Shown here one piece after another: positions 15,757 to 23,654 of a stretch of DNA of 64,000 nt. This DNA is from Nocardiopsis coralli (GTDB lineage Bacteria; Actinomycetota; Actinomycetes; Streptosporangiales; Streptosporangiaceae). The translations under genes were made by a program, and so were the position numbers. The notes under the pieces were generated by a model, which saw nothing but the letters and a program-made list of their open reading frames with translations, had not been told where the DNA came from and searched no databases. Position 1 is the first letter of the stretch. The number at the start of each line of letters is the position of its first letter. The stretch lies in contig NZ_JADBGI010000020.1 of assembly GCF_014892575.1 (NCBI RefSeq), positions 42,641 to 106,640 of the forward strand, given 5' to 3'.

Positions 15757-15844
15757 TGTTCGTCCTTTCCCTCAGGGGTTCGGATTCGCGAACGCACACC
15801 ACCTCATAGCGCCTTACCGGTGGGCGGAGTCGAACGCAGAACCC

Positions 15845-15873
15845 ACTTTATGAATGGACTTTTCCCAGTTCAA
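15845..15873 (-). promoter_or_regulatory. Candidate promoter of the peptide operon
   Basis: On the minus strand TTGAAC (15873-15868) and TAAAGT (15850-15845) are separated by exactly 17 bp. Both hexamers are close to the vegetative consensus for an actinomycete. The predicted start near 15838 gives a leader of about 80 nt before the peptide ATG. Confidence 0.55.
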
Positions 15874-15920
15874 TGCGGTGGCCAGCCTCGGCCACAATGA
15901 CACCCGAGCCCAGACGGAAA

Positions 15921-15939
15921 ACATGAAAAACATTCATGT
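15921..15939. promoter_or_regulatory. Operator-like inverted repeat upstream of the peptide operon promoter
   Basis: ACATGAA (15921-15927) and TTCATGT (15933-15939) form a perfect 7-bp inverted repeat with a 5-bp spacer, about 48 bp upstream of the minus-35. The geometry suits a dimeric regulator. No regulator gene lies in the cluster, so the factor would be encoded elsewhere. Confidence 0.4.
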
Positions 15940-16053
15940 AGCGCCGCCACAAAACACCAGAAAACACCGCGGTTTGCGTTCCTGCATTACCCTGCAGAAC
16001 CACCGGAACCGGGATGCAGAAGAATCCGGGAACGCGGCCGCGGACATGAAGAA

Positions 16054-16086
16054 CCCCCGACCCGCGCGGCGATGGCGGATCGGGGG
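16054..16086 (-). terminator. Terminator of the uppP-phosphomutase operon
   Basis: A 12-bp stem (16054-16065 with 16075-16086, one G-U pair) with a 9-nt loop, followed on the minus strand by TTCTTC. It lies 20 bp beyond the phosphomutase stop and would insulate that operon from the peptide cluster. Confidence 0.75.
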
Positions 16087-16105
16087 AGGCCGGATCGGGC
16101 AGGGT

Positions 16106-16876
16106 TCAGGCCTGTTCGGTGCGCCCCGAGACGCCCGCGCCGCCGCCGACGGCGGCCTCGCCCTTGGCCTCGGAGGCGGTGGGCAACCCCGCGGCCAGGG
16201 CCTCGCCGGTGTCGTTGAGCCCGTTGAGGAAGGGGCGCGAGCGCGTGTAGGTGATGGAGGTGACCGAGCAGGGGTCCACGCGCACCCGCTGGAACAGGTC
16301 GAGGTGCATGCCCAGGGCGTCGGCGACGATCGCCTTGATGATGTCGCCGTGGCTGCACACGACGTAGACGGGGGGCACCGGCGGGGTGTCGTCGTCGGTG
16401 GGCGGCGCCTGGGCGGCGACGTGCCCGTTCCAGTCGCGCACGGCATCGACGGCGCGGGCGGAGGCGGTGGCCAGGGCCTCTCCGCCGGGGAAGCGTGCGG
16501 CGCTGGGGTGGTCCTGCACGACCCGCCAGAGGGGTTCGTCGGACAGGTCGGTGAGGGAGCGCCCGGTCCAGCTGCCGTAGTCGCACTCGATGAAGCGCTC
16601 GTCGGTGGTGACGGGCATCCCGAGGCGTTCGGCGACGGCCTCGGCGGTCTCCTGGCAGCGTTCGAGCGGGCTGGAGATCAGCGCGGTGGCGGTCAGGCCC
16701 TCCAGTCGCCGGGCGAGGTTGGCGGCCTGGACGCGCCCGGTGTCGTTGAGGTGGACACCGGGCGCGCGTCCGGCCAGTTTCGGCCCGGTGGCGTCGGTCA
16801 TGCCGTGCCGGACGAGGAGGAGGGTGACCGCCTCGGGCGCGGGCGGGGAGCCGTGGGGTGCTTCCGGTGTCGCCAT
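16106..16876 (-). CDS. Histidine-phosphatase / MSMEG_4193-family phosphomutase-like protein
   Basis: A 256-aa histidine phosphatase superfamily member. The catalytic 'LVRHGMT' (near residue 22) provides the phospho-His, 'SSPLERCQETAEAV' the conserved Arg, 'ECDYGSWTGRSL' follows, and 'VCSHGDIIKAI' provides the second His. It matches the actinobacterial MSMEG_4193 group, usually encoded directly before DUF3090 and SCO1664-family genes. Here that trio is split by the 7092-15756 cluster. It is downstream of uppP on the same strand with a 64-bp gap. The substrate is unknown. Confidence 0.88.
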   Translation of the reverse strand: MATPEAPHGSPPAPEAVTLLLVRHGMTDATGPKLAGRAPGVHLNDTGRVQAANLARRLEGLTATALISSPLERCQETAEAVAERLGMPVTTDERFIECDYGSWTGRSLTDLSDEPLWRVVQDHPSAARFPGGEALATASARAVDAVRDWNGHVAAQAPPTDDDTPPVPPVYVVCSHGDIIKAIVADALGMHLDLFQRVRVDPCSVTSITYTRSRPFLNGLNDTGEALAAGLPTASEAKGEAAVGGGAGVSGRTEQA

Positions 16877-16940
16877 GCCCCCAGCCTAGGACCTCCTCCC
16901 CCGGGTGCCCACGGGGCGGATCCCGGTGTCGGGCACCGCG

Positions 16941-17786
16941 TCACGCCCCTCCGACGCCCGCGCCGCCCTCCGGGGCGAGCACCCCGTACTGGACCAGGAC
17001 GAGGATGAGCACGCCCAGGGCGACGCGGTAGTAGACGAAGGGCATGAAGCTGTGCGTCTGGATGAAACGCATGAGCCAGGCGATGACGACGTAACCCACG
17101 ACGAGCGCGACGAGGGTGCCGATGATCGTGGCGCCCCACCCCGCGTACTCGTTGCCGCCGATGTCGAGCATCTTGTAGAAGCCGGAGGCGAAGACCGCCG
17201 GCATGGCGAGCAGGAACGCGAACTCGGCCGCGGCCGGGCGGGTGAAGCCGAGCAGGCGGCCGCCGGTGATGGTCGCACCCGAGCGTGAGACGCCGGGGAT
17301 CAGCGCGAGCGTCTGGGCGAAGCCGAAGCCGAGCCCGCGGGCCAGGGTGAGGTCCTGCAGCTCCCGTTCGCGGCGGGCCATGCGGTCGACCACGCCGAGC
17401 ACGACACCGAAGACGATGAGGCTGAGGGCGATCAGGCGCAGGTCCCGGAAGACGCCCTCGATGTGGTCCTCCAGGGTGAGGCCGAGGATGCCGATGGGGA
17501 TGGTGGCCAGGATGATGTACCAGCCCATGCGGGCGTTCATGTCGCTGCGCAGTCCGCGGTCGAACAGGGAGCGGCACCAGGTGGAGATGATCGCCCACAC
17601 CCGTTTGCGGAAGTAGATGACGACCGCGAGTTCGGTACCGATCTGGCTGACCGCGGTGAAGGCCGCACCGGGGTCGGGCCAGTTGAAGAAGGCGGCGAAG
17701 ACCCGCAGGTGGGCGCTGGAGGAGACCGGGAGGAACTCGGTGAGTCCTTGGATGAGGCCGAGGACGACCGCCTCGAGGATGGACAC
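16941..17786 (-). CDS. uppP: Undecaprenyl-diphosphatase (BacA/UppP)
   Basis: A 281-aa polytopic membrane phosphatase that recycles undecaprenyl pyrophosphate for cell-wall synthesis and can give bacitracin resistance. Both diagnostic motifs are present: 'GLTEFLPVSSSAH' near the N-terminus and 'PGVSRSGATITGG' mid-protein, with about eight hydrophobic segments. The GTG at 17786 is chosen because 'SILEAVVLGLIQG' is the standard N-terminus; the RBS is weak. It precedes the phosphomutase-like gene as in many actinobacteria. Confidence 0.94.
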   Translation of the reverse strand: MSILEAVVLGLIQGLTEFLPVSSSAHLRVFAAFFNWPDPGAAFTAVSQIGTELAVVIYFRKRVWAIISTWCRSLFDRGLRSDMNARMGWYIILATIPIGILGLTLEDHIEGVFRDLRLIALSLIVFGVVLGVVDRMARRERELQDLTLARGLGFGFAQTLALIPGVSRSGATITGGRLLGFTRPAAAEFAFLLAMPAVFASGFYKMLDIGGNEYAGWGATIIGTLVALVVGYVVIAWLMRFIQTHSFMPFVYYRVALGVLILVLVQYGVLAPEGGAGVGGA

Positions 17787-18089
17787 GGAGCTATCGGACT
17801 TTCGTGAGGGTCCGGTGCGCGCGGCAACCGGAGCACGGCCAGGGGCTCTCGGCTCGACCGGGACGCAGGGGTGAGGCGGCAGCGTCCACGGGTCGGCGTC
17901 GCCCCCACTGTAGTGACCGAAAGGAATTATGTAACTACACCGTGTTGTGACGTGGGGGCGGTGCCGGCATGGGAACACAGATTCGCGGGGGTTCCCGCCG
18001 TCCGGCGGCGGCGAGCCGAGCGCCCCCGACGCTAGGGCAACAAGGTGTACCCGAGGCCGCTGCGAGTTGAACACGGTACTCTCCGCCGC
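17787..18089. other. Divergent intergenic region uppP / aldo-keto reductase
   Basis: 303 bp. It contains an A/T-rich patch at about 17918-17940 flanked by TGTAGT and ACTACA, probably part of the uppP promoter region, and the minus-10 element of the aldo-keto reductase at 18077-18082. No gene is seen. Confidence 0.5.
18077..18082 (+). promoter_or_regulatory. Minus-10 of a probable leaderless promoter for the aldo/keto reductase
   Basis: TACTCT lies seven bases before the ATG at 18090, which has no Shine-Dalgarno. This TANNNT-N7-ATG layout is typical of leaderless actinobacterial mRNAs. No clear minus-35 is visible. Confidence 0.45.
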
Positions 18090-19043
18090 ATGGAACAGCG
18101 ACAGGTGGGCAGATCAGGCCTCTGGGTCTCACGGACCGCTCTGGGCACGATGACCTGGGGCAACGACACCTCCGAGGAGGAGGCCGGACAGCAGCTCACC
18201 GCGTTCGTCGACGCGGGCGGCACGTTCGTGGACACCGCGGACATCTACACCGGCGGGCAGAGCGAACGCATCCTGGGGCGGCTGCTGCGCGGGACCGTGC
18301 GGCGCGAGGACGTGGTCGTTAGCACCAAGAGCGGCCACACCCCTGGCGGTTACCGTCCGGTGGACACCTCCCGGCGCCACCTGTTGGCCTCCCTGGACGC
18401 CTCTCTGCGCCGCCTGCAGACCGACTACGTGGACCTGTGGCAGCTGCACGCCTTCGACCCCGCGACCCCGCCCGAGGAGTCGCTGGCGGCGATGGAGGCG
18501 GCGGTGACCGCGGGCAAGGCCCGGTACGTGGGCGCCGGCAGCGTGGAACCGTGGCAGTTCGCGACCCTGGCGACCTGGCAGCGGGCCTCCCCGGGCCGGG
18601 TGCCGATGGTGAGCGCGGGCGCGGAGTACTCCCTGCTCAACCGCGAGGCCGACCGTGCGCTGCTGCCCGCCGCGGCCGCCTCGGACGCGCACGTCATCGC
18701 GTGGTCGCCGCTGGGCCGCGGGGTGCTCAGCGCCAAGTACCGCGGCGGCGTGCCCCAGGACTCCCGGGCGGCCTTCCCCCACATGGCCGGATACGTGGAG
18801 CCCTACCTGGACGAGCGCGGCCGCCGGGTCGTGGAGTCGGTGTGCACCGCCGCAGAAGGCCTGGGCGTGCCCCCGCTGGCGGTGGCGCTGAGCTGGGCGC
18901 GCGACCAGGAGGGTGTGGCCGCCGCCGTGGTGGGCCCGCGCACCCTTCCGCAGCTGGAGGAGGTCCTGGACGTGGAGTCGGTCGAGCTGCCGCCCAAGAT
19001 CCGCGAGGCCCTGGACGACGCCACATCCGTCCCCCGGAACTGA
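18090..19043 (+). CDS. Aldo/keto reductase
   Basis: A 317-aa NADPH-dependent aldo/keto reductase of the YajO/Kv-beta-like group. The catalytic tetrad is visible: Asp in 'FVDTADIYTGG', Tyr in the same motif, Lys in 'VVVSTKSGH' and His in 'DLWQLHAFD'. The C-terminal NADP phosphate-binding segment 'AAVVGPRTLPQLEE' is present. It reduces an unknown carbonyl. It appears to stand alone; the start is supported by the conserved 'MEQRQVGRSGLWVS' and the minus-10 spacing. Confidence 0.92.
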   Translation: MEQRQVGRSGLWVSRTALGTMTWGNDTSEEEAGQQLTAFVDAGGTFVDTADIYTGGQSERILGRLLRGTVRREDVVVSTKSGHTPGGYRPVDTSRRHLLASLDASLRRLQTDYVDLWQLHAFDPATPPEESLAAMEAAVTAGKARYVGAGSVEPWQFATLATWQRASPGRVPMVSAGAEYSLLNREADRALLPAAAASDAHVIAWSPLGRGVLSAKYRGGVPQDSRAAFPHMAGYVEPYLDERGRRVVESVCTAAEGLGVPPLAVALSWARDQEGVAAAVVGPRTLPQLEEVLDVESVELPPKIREALDDATSVPRN

Positions 19044-19091
19044 CCGGCCCGGGCTCGGGGAGGGAGGGCTCCGGGCCGGCGGCGCTCGTGG

Positions 19092-19290
19092 TCAGGCGCC
19101 GGGAGGGATCATGAAGTTCTGGTCGAAGACGTGGTGCGGGTCGTACTTCGCCTTCAACTCGCGCAGGCGCCGCAAGGTGGGTTCGGGGAAGGCCTCCTGC
19201 GGCCCGCCGACCCATCGCCGCCAGGGAGAAGCCGGCCGAGCGGTGGGCGTAGGCGGGGACCGCCAGTACGGCACCGGGCGAGCGCGCGGC
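19092..19290 (-). pseudogene. Remnant of a BBE-type FAD-linked oxidase (C-terminus only, frameshifted)
   Basis: The minus strand encodes 'LRELKAKYDPHHVFDQNFMIPPG' in two pieces (e.g. 'KYDPHHVFDQN'), a typical berberine-bridge-enzyme C-terminus, ending at 19092. Upstream similarity ('AVPAYAHRSAGFSLAAMG') continues only in a different frame, implying a frameshift near 19200, and nothing recognisable precedes about 19290. The FAD-binding domain is gone. The remnant lies between two plus-strand genes. Confidence 0.65.
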
Positions 19291-19395
19291 TGAGCACCCC
19301 GCGGCCCACCGGACGCCCCCGACGGGCCGGGATGCCCGCCGCCGAGGAGCGGTAAGCTCACCGGAGTCCGCCCACTTCCATGACGAGGGGAACCG

Positions 19396-21093
19396 GTGTC
19401 CGAGGCTGTCGAACAGGTCAGTGCCGTCCTTGACCGCATGGGTGCCCCGCCCGCCCTGGCCCCGCGCCTGGTGTCCGTGCTCGGACCGCACGCGGCGCTC
19501 GACCTGGACGCCGATCCCTGGCTGCTGCTGCGCCTGCCCCAGGTGAGTGTCGAGCAGGCCGACTACTGCGCCCGCCACCACCTGGGCGAGCAGGCCCGCC
19601 CCGACGACCCGCGCCGCCTGGCCGCGCTGACCTCGCACGTGCTGCGCCGCGCGGCCGCGCGCGGGCACACGGCGGTGGAGGCCAAGCGCCTGGCCACGAT
19701 GGTGGGGCAGGTCGGGGTACCCGACCCCTCCGCCGCGGTGTCGGCGGCCGAGGAGCGCGAGGAGGCCGTGCTCTTCGAGAGCACCGACGACACCGACGAC
19801 GACTTCGACCCGGCCGACGGCGGGGTCCCCGACCTGCCCGACCCCGAGCGCCACTACGCGCTGCCGGACGTGGGCCGTGCGGAGCAGCGCCTGGGCGAGC
19901 AGATCCTGCGCCTGATCGGGGGCAACGATCCGGTCATGGACTCGGCCACCGCCGGGGAGACCGTGGACGCCGCGGCCGAGAAGTACGGGTTCGAGGTCAC
20001 CGGGGCCACACGGGACGCCCTGGTGACGGTGGCGCTGCGCCCGGTGGTGGTGCTGCGCCAGGGGCCGTCCTCTCTGCCGGAACTGGCCCGGGCGGTGCTG
20101 TGCTTGCACCTGATGGCCGAGGACAGCCAGGTGGGCCTGTCCGTGGTGGCGCCCACCGCGCAGGCCGCGGCCGCGCTGCAGAACGCCGTGGCCGAGCTGG
20201 CGGCCGATCCTCCGGTACGGGTGGAGACGTTGACGGCGCTGACCGAACGCGCGCCCCTGGAGACGGGCCTCGTCGTGCTCACCGAGGCGATGTCGGCGGG
20301 TGTGTCCTCGGCCGCGCAGCTGGCCTCCGCGTGCCCGGACGGGGCCCACCTGGTGCTGGCCGCCGACCCGCACCAGGCCCCCTCGGCCTCCCCCGGGCAG
20401 GTGGTGATCGACGTGGCCACGTCCCGGACCGCACACGTGGCCCAGCTGGGCGAGGCCCCGGCCGCGCCGGTGCAGGAACTCGCGGCCGGGGTGGCCGCGG
20501 GTGAGGTCCCCGACGTGGCCGCTCCCGGCCGTGAGGTGGTGCGTGTGGCCGCGTCCTCGGCCGAGGAGGCCGCGCACCGGACCGTGCAGCTCATCACCGA
20601 TTCGATCCCGCGCGCCCTGGAGATCGCCCCCGAGCAGACCCAGGTCGTCACCGCACGCGAGGACGGCCCGGCGGGCGCCCGCGCGCTCAACGCCGCGCTC
20701 AAGGAACGCCTCAACCCGGGCCGGGGCTTCGACGCCGGCGACCGGGTCATGACCGACACCGGCGACCAGGGGTACCTGCGCGAGGTCACCGCCGACGGCG
20801 CCGCGGTCGAGCTGGCCGACGGTTCGCGCACGACGGTGTCGGACCCGGCGTCGCTGCGCCACGCGTGGGCGCTCCCGGTGGCCGCGGCCCACGGGGGGCT
20901 GTGGCCGGCGGTCGTCGTGGTCCTGCCGCCGAACACCCCGGTCTCGCGCCCGCAGGTCTACACCGCGCTGACCAGGGCGACCCGGCACGTGTCGTTGGTG
21001 GACGCCACCGGCGGCGCCCTGGAGTCGGGGGTGCGGGAGAACGCCGCCCTGGAGCGCACCACACGCCTGGTGTCGGTCCTGCGCGAGGGCTGA
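19396..21093 (+). CDS. RecD2-like helix-hairpin-helix protein with degenerate ATPase core
   Basis: A 565-aa protein. The N-terminal 120 residues resemble the helix-hairpin-helix region of RecD2/TraA helicases ('LLLRLPQVSVEQADYCARHHLG'). The middle is ATPase-like, but where a Walker A should be there is 'VVVLRQGPSSLPELARAVL', with no GKT/S. The Walker B-like region 'HLVLAADPHQAP' is also altered. The C-terminal UvrD_C_2-like end keeps 'AAAHGGLWPAVVVVLP' and 'VYTALTRATRHVSLV'. It is probably a non-hydrolysing homologue. The GTG start has GAGGGG six bases upstream. Confidence 0.75.
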   Translation: MSEAVEQVSAVLDRMGAPPALAPRLVSVLGPHAALDLDADPWLLLRLPQVSVEQADYCARHHLGEQARPDDPRRLAALTSHVLRRAAARGHTAVEAKRLATMVGQVGVPDPSAAVSAAEEREEAVLFESTDDTDDDFDPADGGVPDLPDPERHYALPDVGRAEQRLGEQILRLIGGNDPVMDSATAGETVDAAAEKYGFEVTGATRDALVTVALRPVVVLRQGPSSLPELARAVLCLHLMAEDSQVGLSVVAPTAQAAAALQNAVAELAADPPVRVETLTALTERAPLETGLVVLTEAMSAGVSSAAQLASACPDGAHLVLAADPHQAPSASPGQVVIDVATSRTAHVAQLGEAPAAPVQELAAGVAAGEVPDVAAPGREVVRVAASSAEEAAHRTVQLITDSIPRALEIAPEQTQVVTAREDGPAGARALNAALKERLNPGRGFDAGDRVMTDTGDQGYLREVTADGAAVELADGSRTTVSDPASLRHAWALPVAAAHGGLWPAVVVVLPPNTPVSRPQVYTALTRATRHVSLVDATGGALESGVRENAALERTTRLVSVLREG

Positions 21094-21128
21094 GCACCCG
21101 CGTCCCCCGTCAGAGCCTTCGGACACGG

Positions 21129-21158
21129 GTGTGCCCCGGCCGCGCGGCCGGGGCACAC
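21129..21158. terminator. Bidirectional terminator
   Basis: A perfect 30-bp palindrome (15-bp arms, centre at 21143/21144) between the convergent RecD-like gene and the SDR gene. It can serve both strands. Confidence 0.75.
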
Positions 21159-21179
21159 GTGCGTGCGGGCCCGCCGGGG

Positions 21180-21944
21180 TCAGGCGATGCGGTCGAGGAA
21201 GGCGCCGTCGACGGTGAGGTTCTGCCCGGTGATGTACTCGGCCGCGGGGCTGCCCAGGAACGCGGCCGCGCGGGCGACCTCCTCGGGCCGGCCCAGGCGC
21301 CCGTACGGGATACGGCCGCGGATGGTCTCGTAGAAGTCCGGGTCGCTCTCCTTGCGCCGGTCCCAACCTCCGCCGGGGAACTCGATCGGCCCGGGCGAGA
21401 CGGTGTTGACCCGCACGCCGTCGGGCGCCCAGGTGCGGGCCAGGGACGCCGCGTGGTGGTTGAGGGCGGCCTTGACGGCGCCGTAGGAACGCGGCCCGGC
21501 GGGGCGGGTGGCGTGCAGGGCCGAGGTGGTGGAGATGAGCACCACGGCGCCCCGTGCGGAGGCCTTGAGGTGGGGTTCGGCCGCCTCGGTCAGGCGGACG
21601 AAGGGCATGAGGTCGGCGTCGAAACCCCGCTGCCACTGGTCGGGGGTGGGCGCGCTGCCGCCGGAGACGTTGGACACGAACACGTCCAGCCCGCCCAGCG
21701 CACGAGCGGCGTCCTCGACGAACGTGGGCAGGGCGTCGTGTTCGGTCACGTCGAGGGCGCGGGTGAAGACGCGTGCCCCGAACTCCTCGGTGATCTGCTC
21801 GGCCTCGGCCTCCAGGGCCCGTTCCCCGCGTGCGCACAGCGCCACGTCGGCGCCCTCCTGCGCGTAGAGCCGGGCGATGGCCCGGCCGATGCCGCGACTG
21901 GCCCCGGTGACCAGTACCTTCGCCCCTGACAGTCCCAGATCCAT
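21180..21944 (-). CDS. SDR-family oxidoreductase
   Basis: A 254-aa classical short-chain dehydrogenase. It has the NAD(P) motif 'TGASRGIG' near residue 14, 'VSNVSGG' with the structural Asn, catalytic Ser in 'LISTTSALH' and 'YGAVK' for Tyr/Lys. Arg after 'TGASRG' and the 'CARGE' loop favour NADPH. The start ATG follows GGGA. It lies 127 bp downstream of fabG; in Streptomyces the fabG neighbour is the enoyl-ACP reductase gene inhA/fabI, but this protein is not FabI. The substrate is unknown. Confidence 0.9.
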   Translation of the reverse strand: MDLGLSGAKVLVTGASRGIGRAIARLYAQEGADVALCARGERALEAEAEQITEEFGARVFTRALDVTEHDALPTFVEDAARALGGLDVFVSNVSGGSAPTPDQWQRGFDADLMPFVRLTEAAEPHLKASARGAVVLISTTSALHATRPAGPRSYGAVKAALNHHAASLARTWAPDGVRVNTVSPGPIEFPGGGWDRRKESDPDFYETIRGRIPYGRLGRPEEVARAAAFLGSPAAEYITGQNLTVDGAFLDRIA

Positions 21945-22071
21945 GGTTCCCGCTCTCTCGGTGGTGGTTGTTCCCAGGGATACCGGACGCGCCGGGGTCG
22001 GAACCGTTCCGACCCCGGCGCGCCTCGTAGGTCCGCGGCGGGCCCGCCGGAGCGGGGCCCGAACCATGCCT

Positions 22072-22776
22072 CTAGTGGCCCATGCCGAGGCCGCCGTCGA
22101 CGGGGATGACCGCGCCGGTGATGTAGGAACCGCCGGGGCCGGCCAGGAAGCCGACCGTGCGTGCGATGTCCTCGGGGGCGCCGAAGCGGCCGAGGGGCAC
22201 GTTCTTCTTGATCTCGTTCTGCCGGTCCTCGGGCAGTTCGTCGGTCATGTCGGTGGTGATGAACCCGGGGGCGACCACGTTGACGGTGATGTCGCGCGAG
22301 CCGAGCTCACGGGACAGGGAGCGGGCGAAGCCGACCAGCCCGGCCTTGGAGGCCGCGTAGTTGGCCTGTCCGCCGGAACCGAGCAGGCCCACCACCGAGG
22401 AGATGAGCACGATGCGGCCGGAACGCTTGCGCATCATGCCGCGCACGGCACGCTTGGCGACGCGGAAGGAGCCGGTGAGGTTGGTGTCCAGGACCGAGGA
22501 GAAGTCGTCCTCGCTCATCAGGGCCAGGAGCTGGTCCTTGTTCATGCCGGCGTTGGCCACGAGCACCTCGACGGGGCCCTGGTGCTCCTCCACCTCCTTG
22601 AAGGCGGCGTCGACCTGCGCGGTGTCGGTGATGTCGCACCGCACGCCGAACAGGCCCTCGGGCGGTTCGCCGGAGCGATATGTGATGGCGACGTTGTCGC
22701 CTGCCTCGGCGAGCTCGCGGGCGATGGCCAGGCCGATCCCGCGGTTGCCGCCGGTGACCAGTACCGAGCGAGACAT
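22072..22776 (-). CDS. fabG: 3-oxoacyl-ACP reductase FabG
   Basis: A 234-aa SDR, nearly colinear with Streptomyces FabG (N-terminus 'SRSVLVTGGNRGIGLA'). It reduces 3-oxoacyl-ACP with NADPH in type II fatty-acid synthesis. The TGGNRGIG dinucleotide loop, 'VANAGMNKDQ', catalytic Ser ('LISSVVGLLG') and 'YAASK' are present. The ATG at 22776 has GAGGTG seven bases upstream. Confidence 0.92.
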   Translation of the reverse strand: MSRSVLVTGGNRGIGLAIARELAEAGDNVAITYRSGEPPEGLFGVRCDITDTAQVDAAFKEVEEHQGPVEVLVANAGMNKDQLLALMSEDDFSSVLDTNLTGSFRVAKRAVRGMMRKRSGRIVLISSVVGLLGSGGQANYAASKAGLVGFARSLSRELGSRDITVNVVAPGFITTDMTDELPEDRQNEIKKNVPLGRFGAPEDIARTVGFLAGPGGSYITGAVIPVDGGLGMGH

Positions 22777-22994
22777 AGTTGGGCACCTCAATCTGTCGCG
22801 GCCCGGTCGGGGCGGGGCGACGTGGGTTCGGGGGTCCGGATCGCCAAGCAGCGTATCGAGCTACTCGCCGGTAAACCCAACTGGGGACCCGGTGGGCCGA
22901 GGCCCCCGACTCCCCTGCGGCCACGGGTGTCCGGCCACGCCAGGGCCGCTTCGTGAGGCACACCACTCTCGTGCGCCGTCGGGACCGGGCGCGG

Positions 22995-23654
22995 TCAGGC
23001 CCACCCGGCGTCGTGCGCGAGGATGGCCGCCTGGACGCGGTTGGACATCCCGAGCTTGGACAGGATCCGGCTCACGTGCGCCTTCACCGTGGCCTCGCGC
23101 ATGCCCAGCGCCCGGCCGGCCTCGGCGTTGGAGCTGCCCTCGGCGACGGCGATCAGCACCGCGCGTTCGCGTTCGCTGAGCACCGACAGCCGTTCCTGCG
23201 CCTCGACCCGTCCCGCGGCCGAGTCGGCGGGGGCGGGCGAAGCGAAGCGTTCGAGCATGCGCCGGGTGACGCTGGGCGAGAGCATGGCGTTGCCCTCGTT
23301 CACGGTGCGCACCGCCTCGACCAGGTCGCGGGGCGGGGTGTCCTTGAGCAGGAACCCGACCGCGCCTGCACGCAGGGCGGCGTGCACGTACTCGTCGAGG
23401 TCGAAGGTGGTCAGCAGGACCACCCGCGGCGGGTTCGGCAGGCCGGCCAGGGCCCCGGCGGCGGTGAGGCCGTCGGCTCCGGGCATACGGATGTCGAGCA
23501 GGACCACGTCCGGCTCGAGCTCGCGGGCCAGGGAGACGGCCTCGTCGCCGTCGTTGCCCTCCCCCACGACCTCGACGTCGGGGGCCGAGTCCAGGATCAT
23601 CCGCAGCCCGGACCTGACCAGGAGTTCGTCATCGACCAGGAGCGTGCGGATCAC
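22995..23654 (-). CDS. NarL/FixJ-family response regulator
   Basis: A 219-aa regulator. The receiver domain (1-120) has DD at 8-9, the phospho-acceptor Asp in 'VVLLDIRMPG', Thr in 'VVLLTTF' and Lys in 'GFLLKDTPP'. A LuxR-type HTH lies at about 150-215 ('LSERERAVLIAVAEGSSNAEAG' shows the start of it). The GTG at 23654 lies 26 bp inside the kinase gene, so the pair is cotranscribed. It probably controls the divergent ABC transporter at 25268. Confidence 0.93.
   Translation of the reverse strand: MIRTLLVDDELLVRSGLRMILDSAPDVEVVGEGNDGDEAVSLARELEPDVVLLDIRMPGADGLTAAGALAGLPNPPRVVLLTTFDLDEYVHAALRAGAVGFLLKDTPPRDLVEAVRTVNEGNAMLSPSVTRRMLERFASPAPADSAAGRVEAQERLSVLSERERAVLIAVAEGSSNAEAGRALGMREATVKAHVSRILSKLGMSNRVQAAILAHDAGWA

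Larger units (their letters stand above)
15757..16105. other. Regulatory gap between the peptide cluster and the phosphomutase gene
   Basis: 349 bp, visibly more A/T-rich than its surroundings around 15840-16015. It holds the promoter candidate for the peptide operon, a 19-bp inverted repeat at 15921-15939 and the terminator of the phosphomutase operon at 16054-16086. No gene is supported. Confidence 0.6.

Noticed and set aside
18727..21837. 1036-codon minus-strand frame
   Set aside because: Overlaps the RecD-like gene in antisense and the aldo/keto reductase. Only the short BBE-like part near 19200-19290 is meaningful and is called as a pseudogene.
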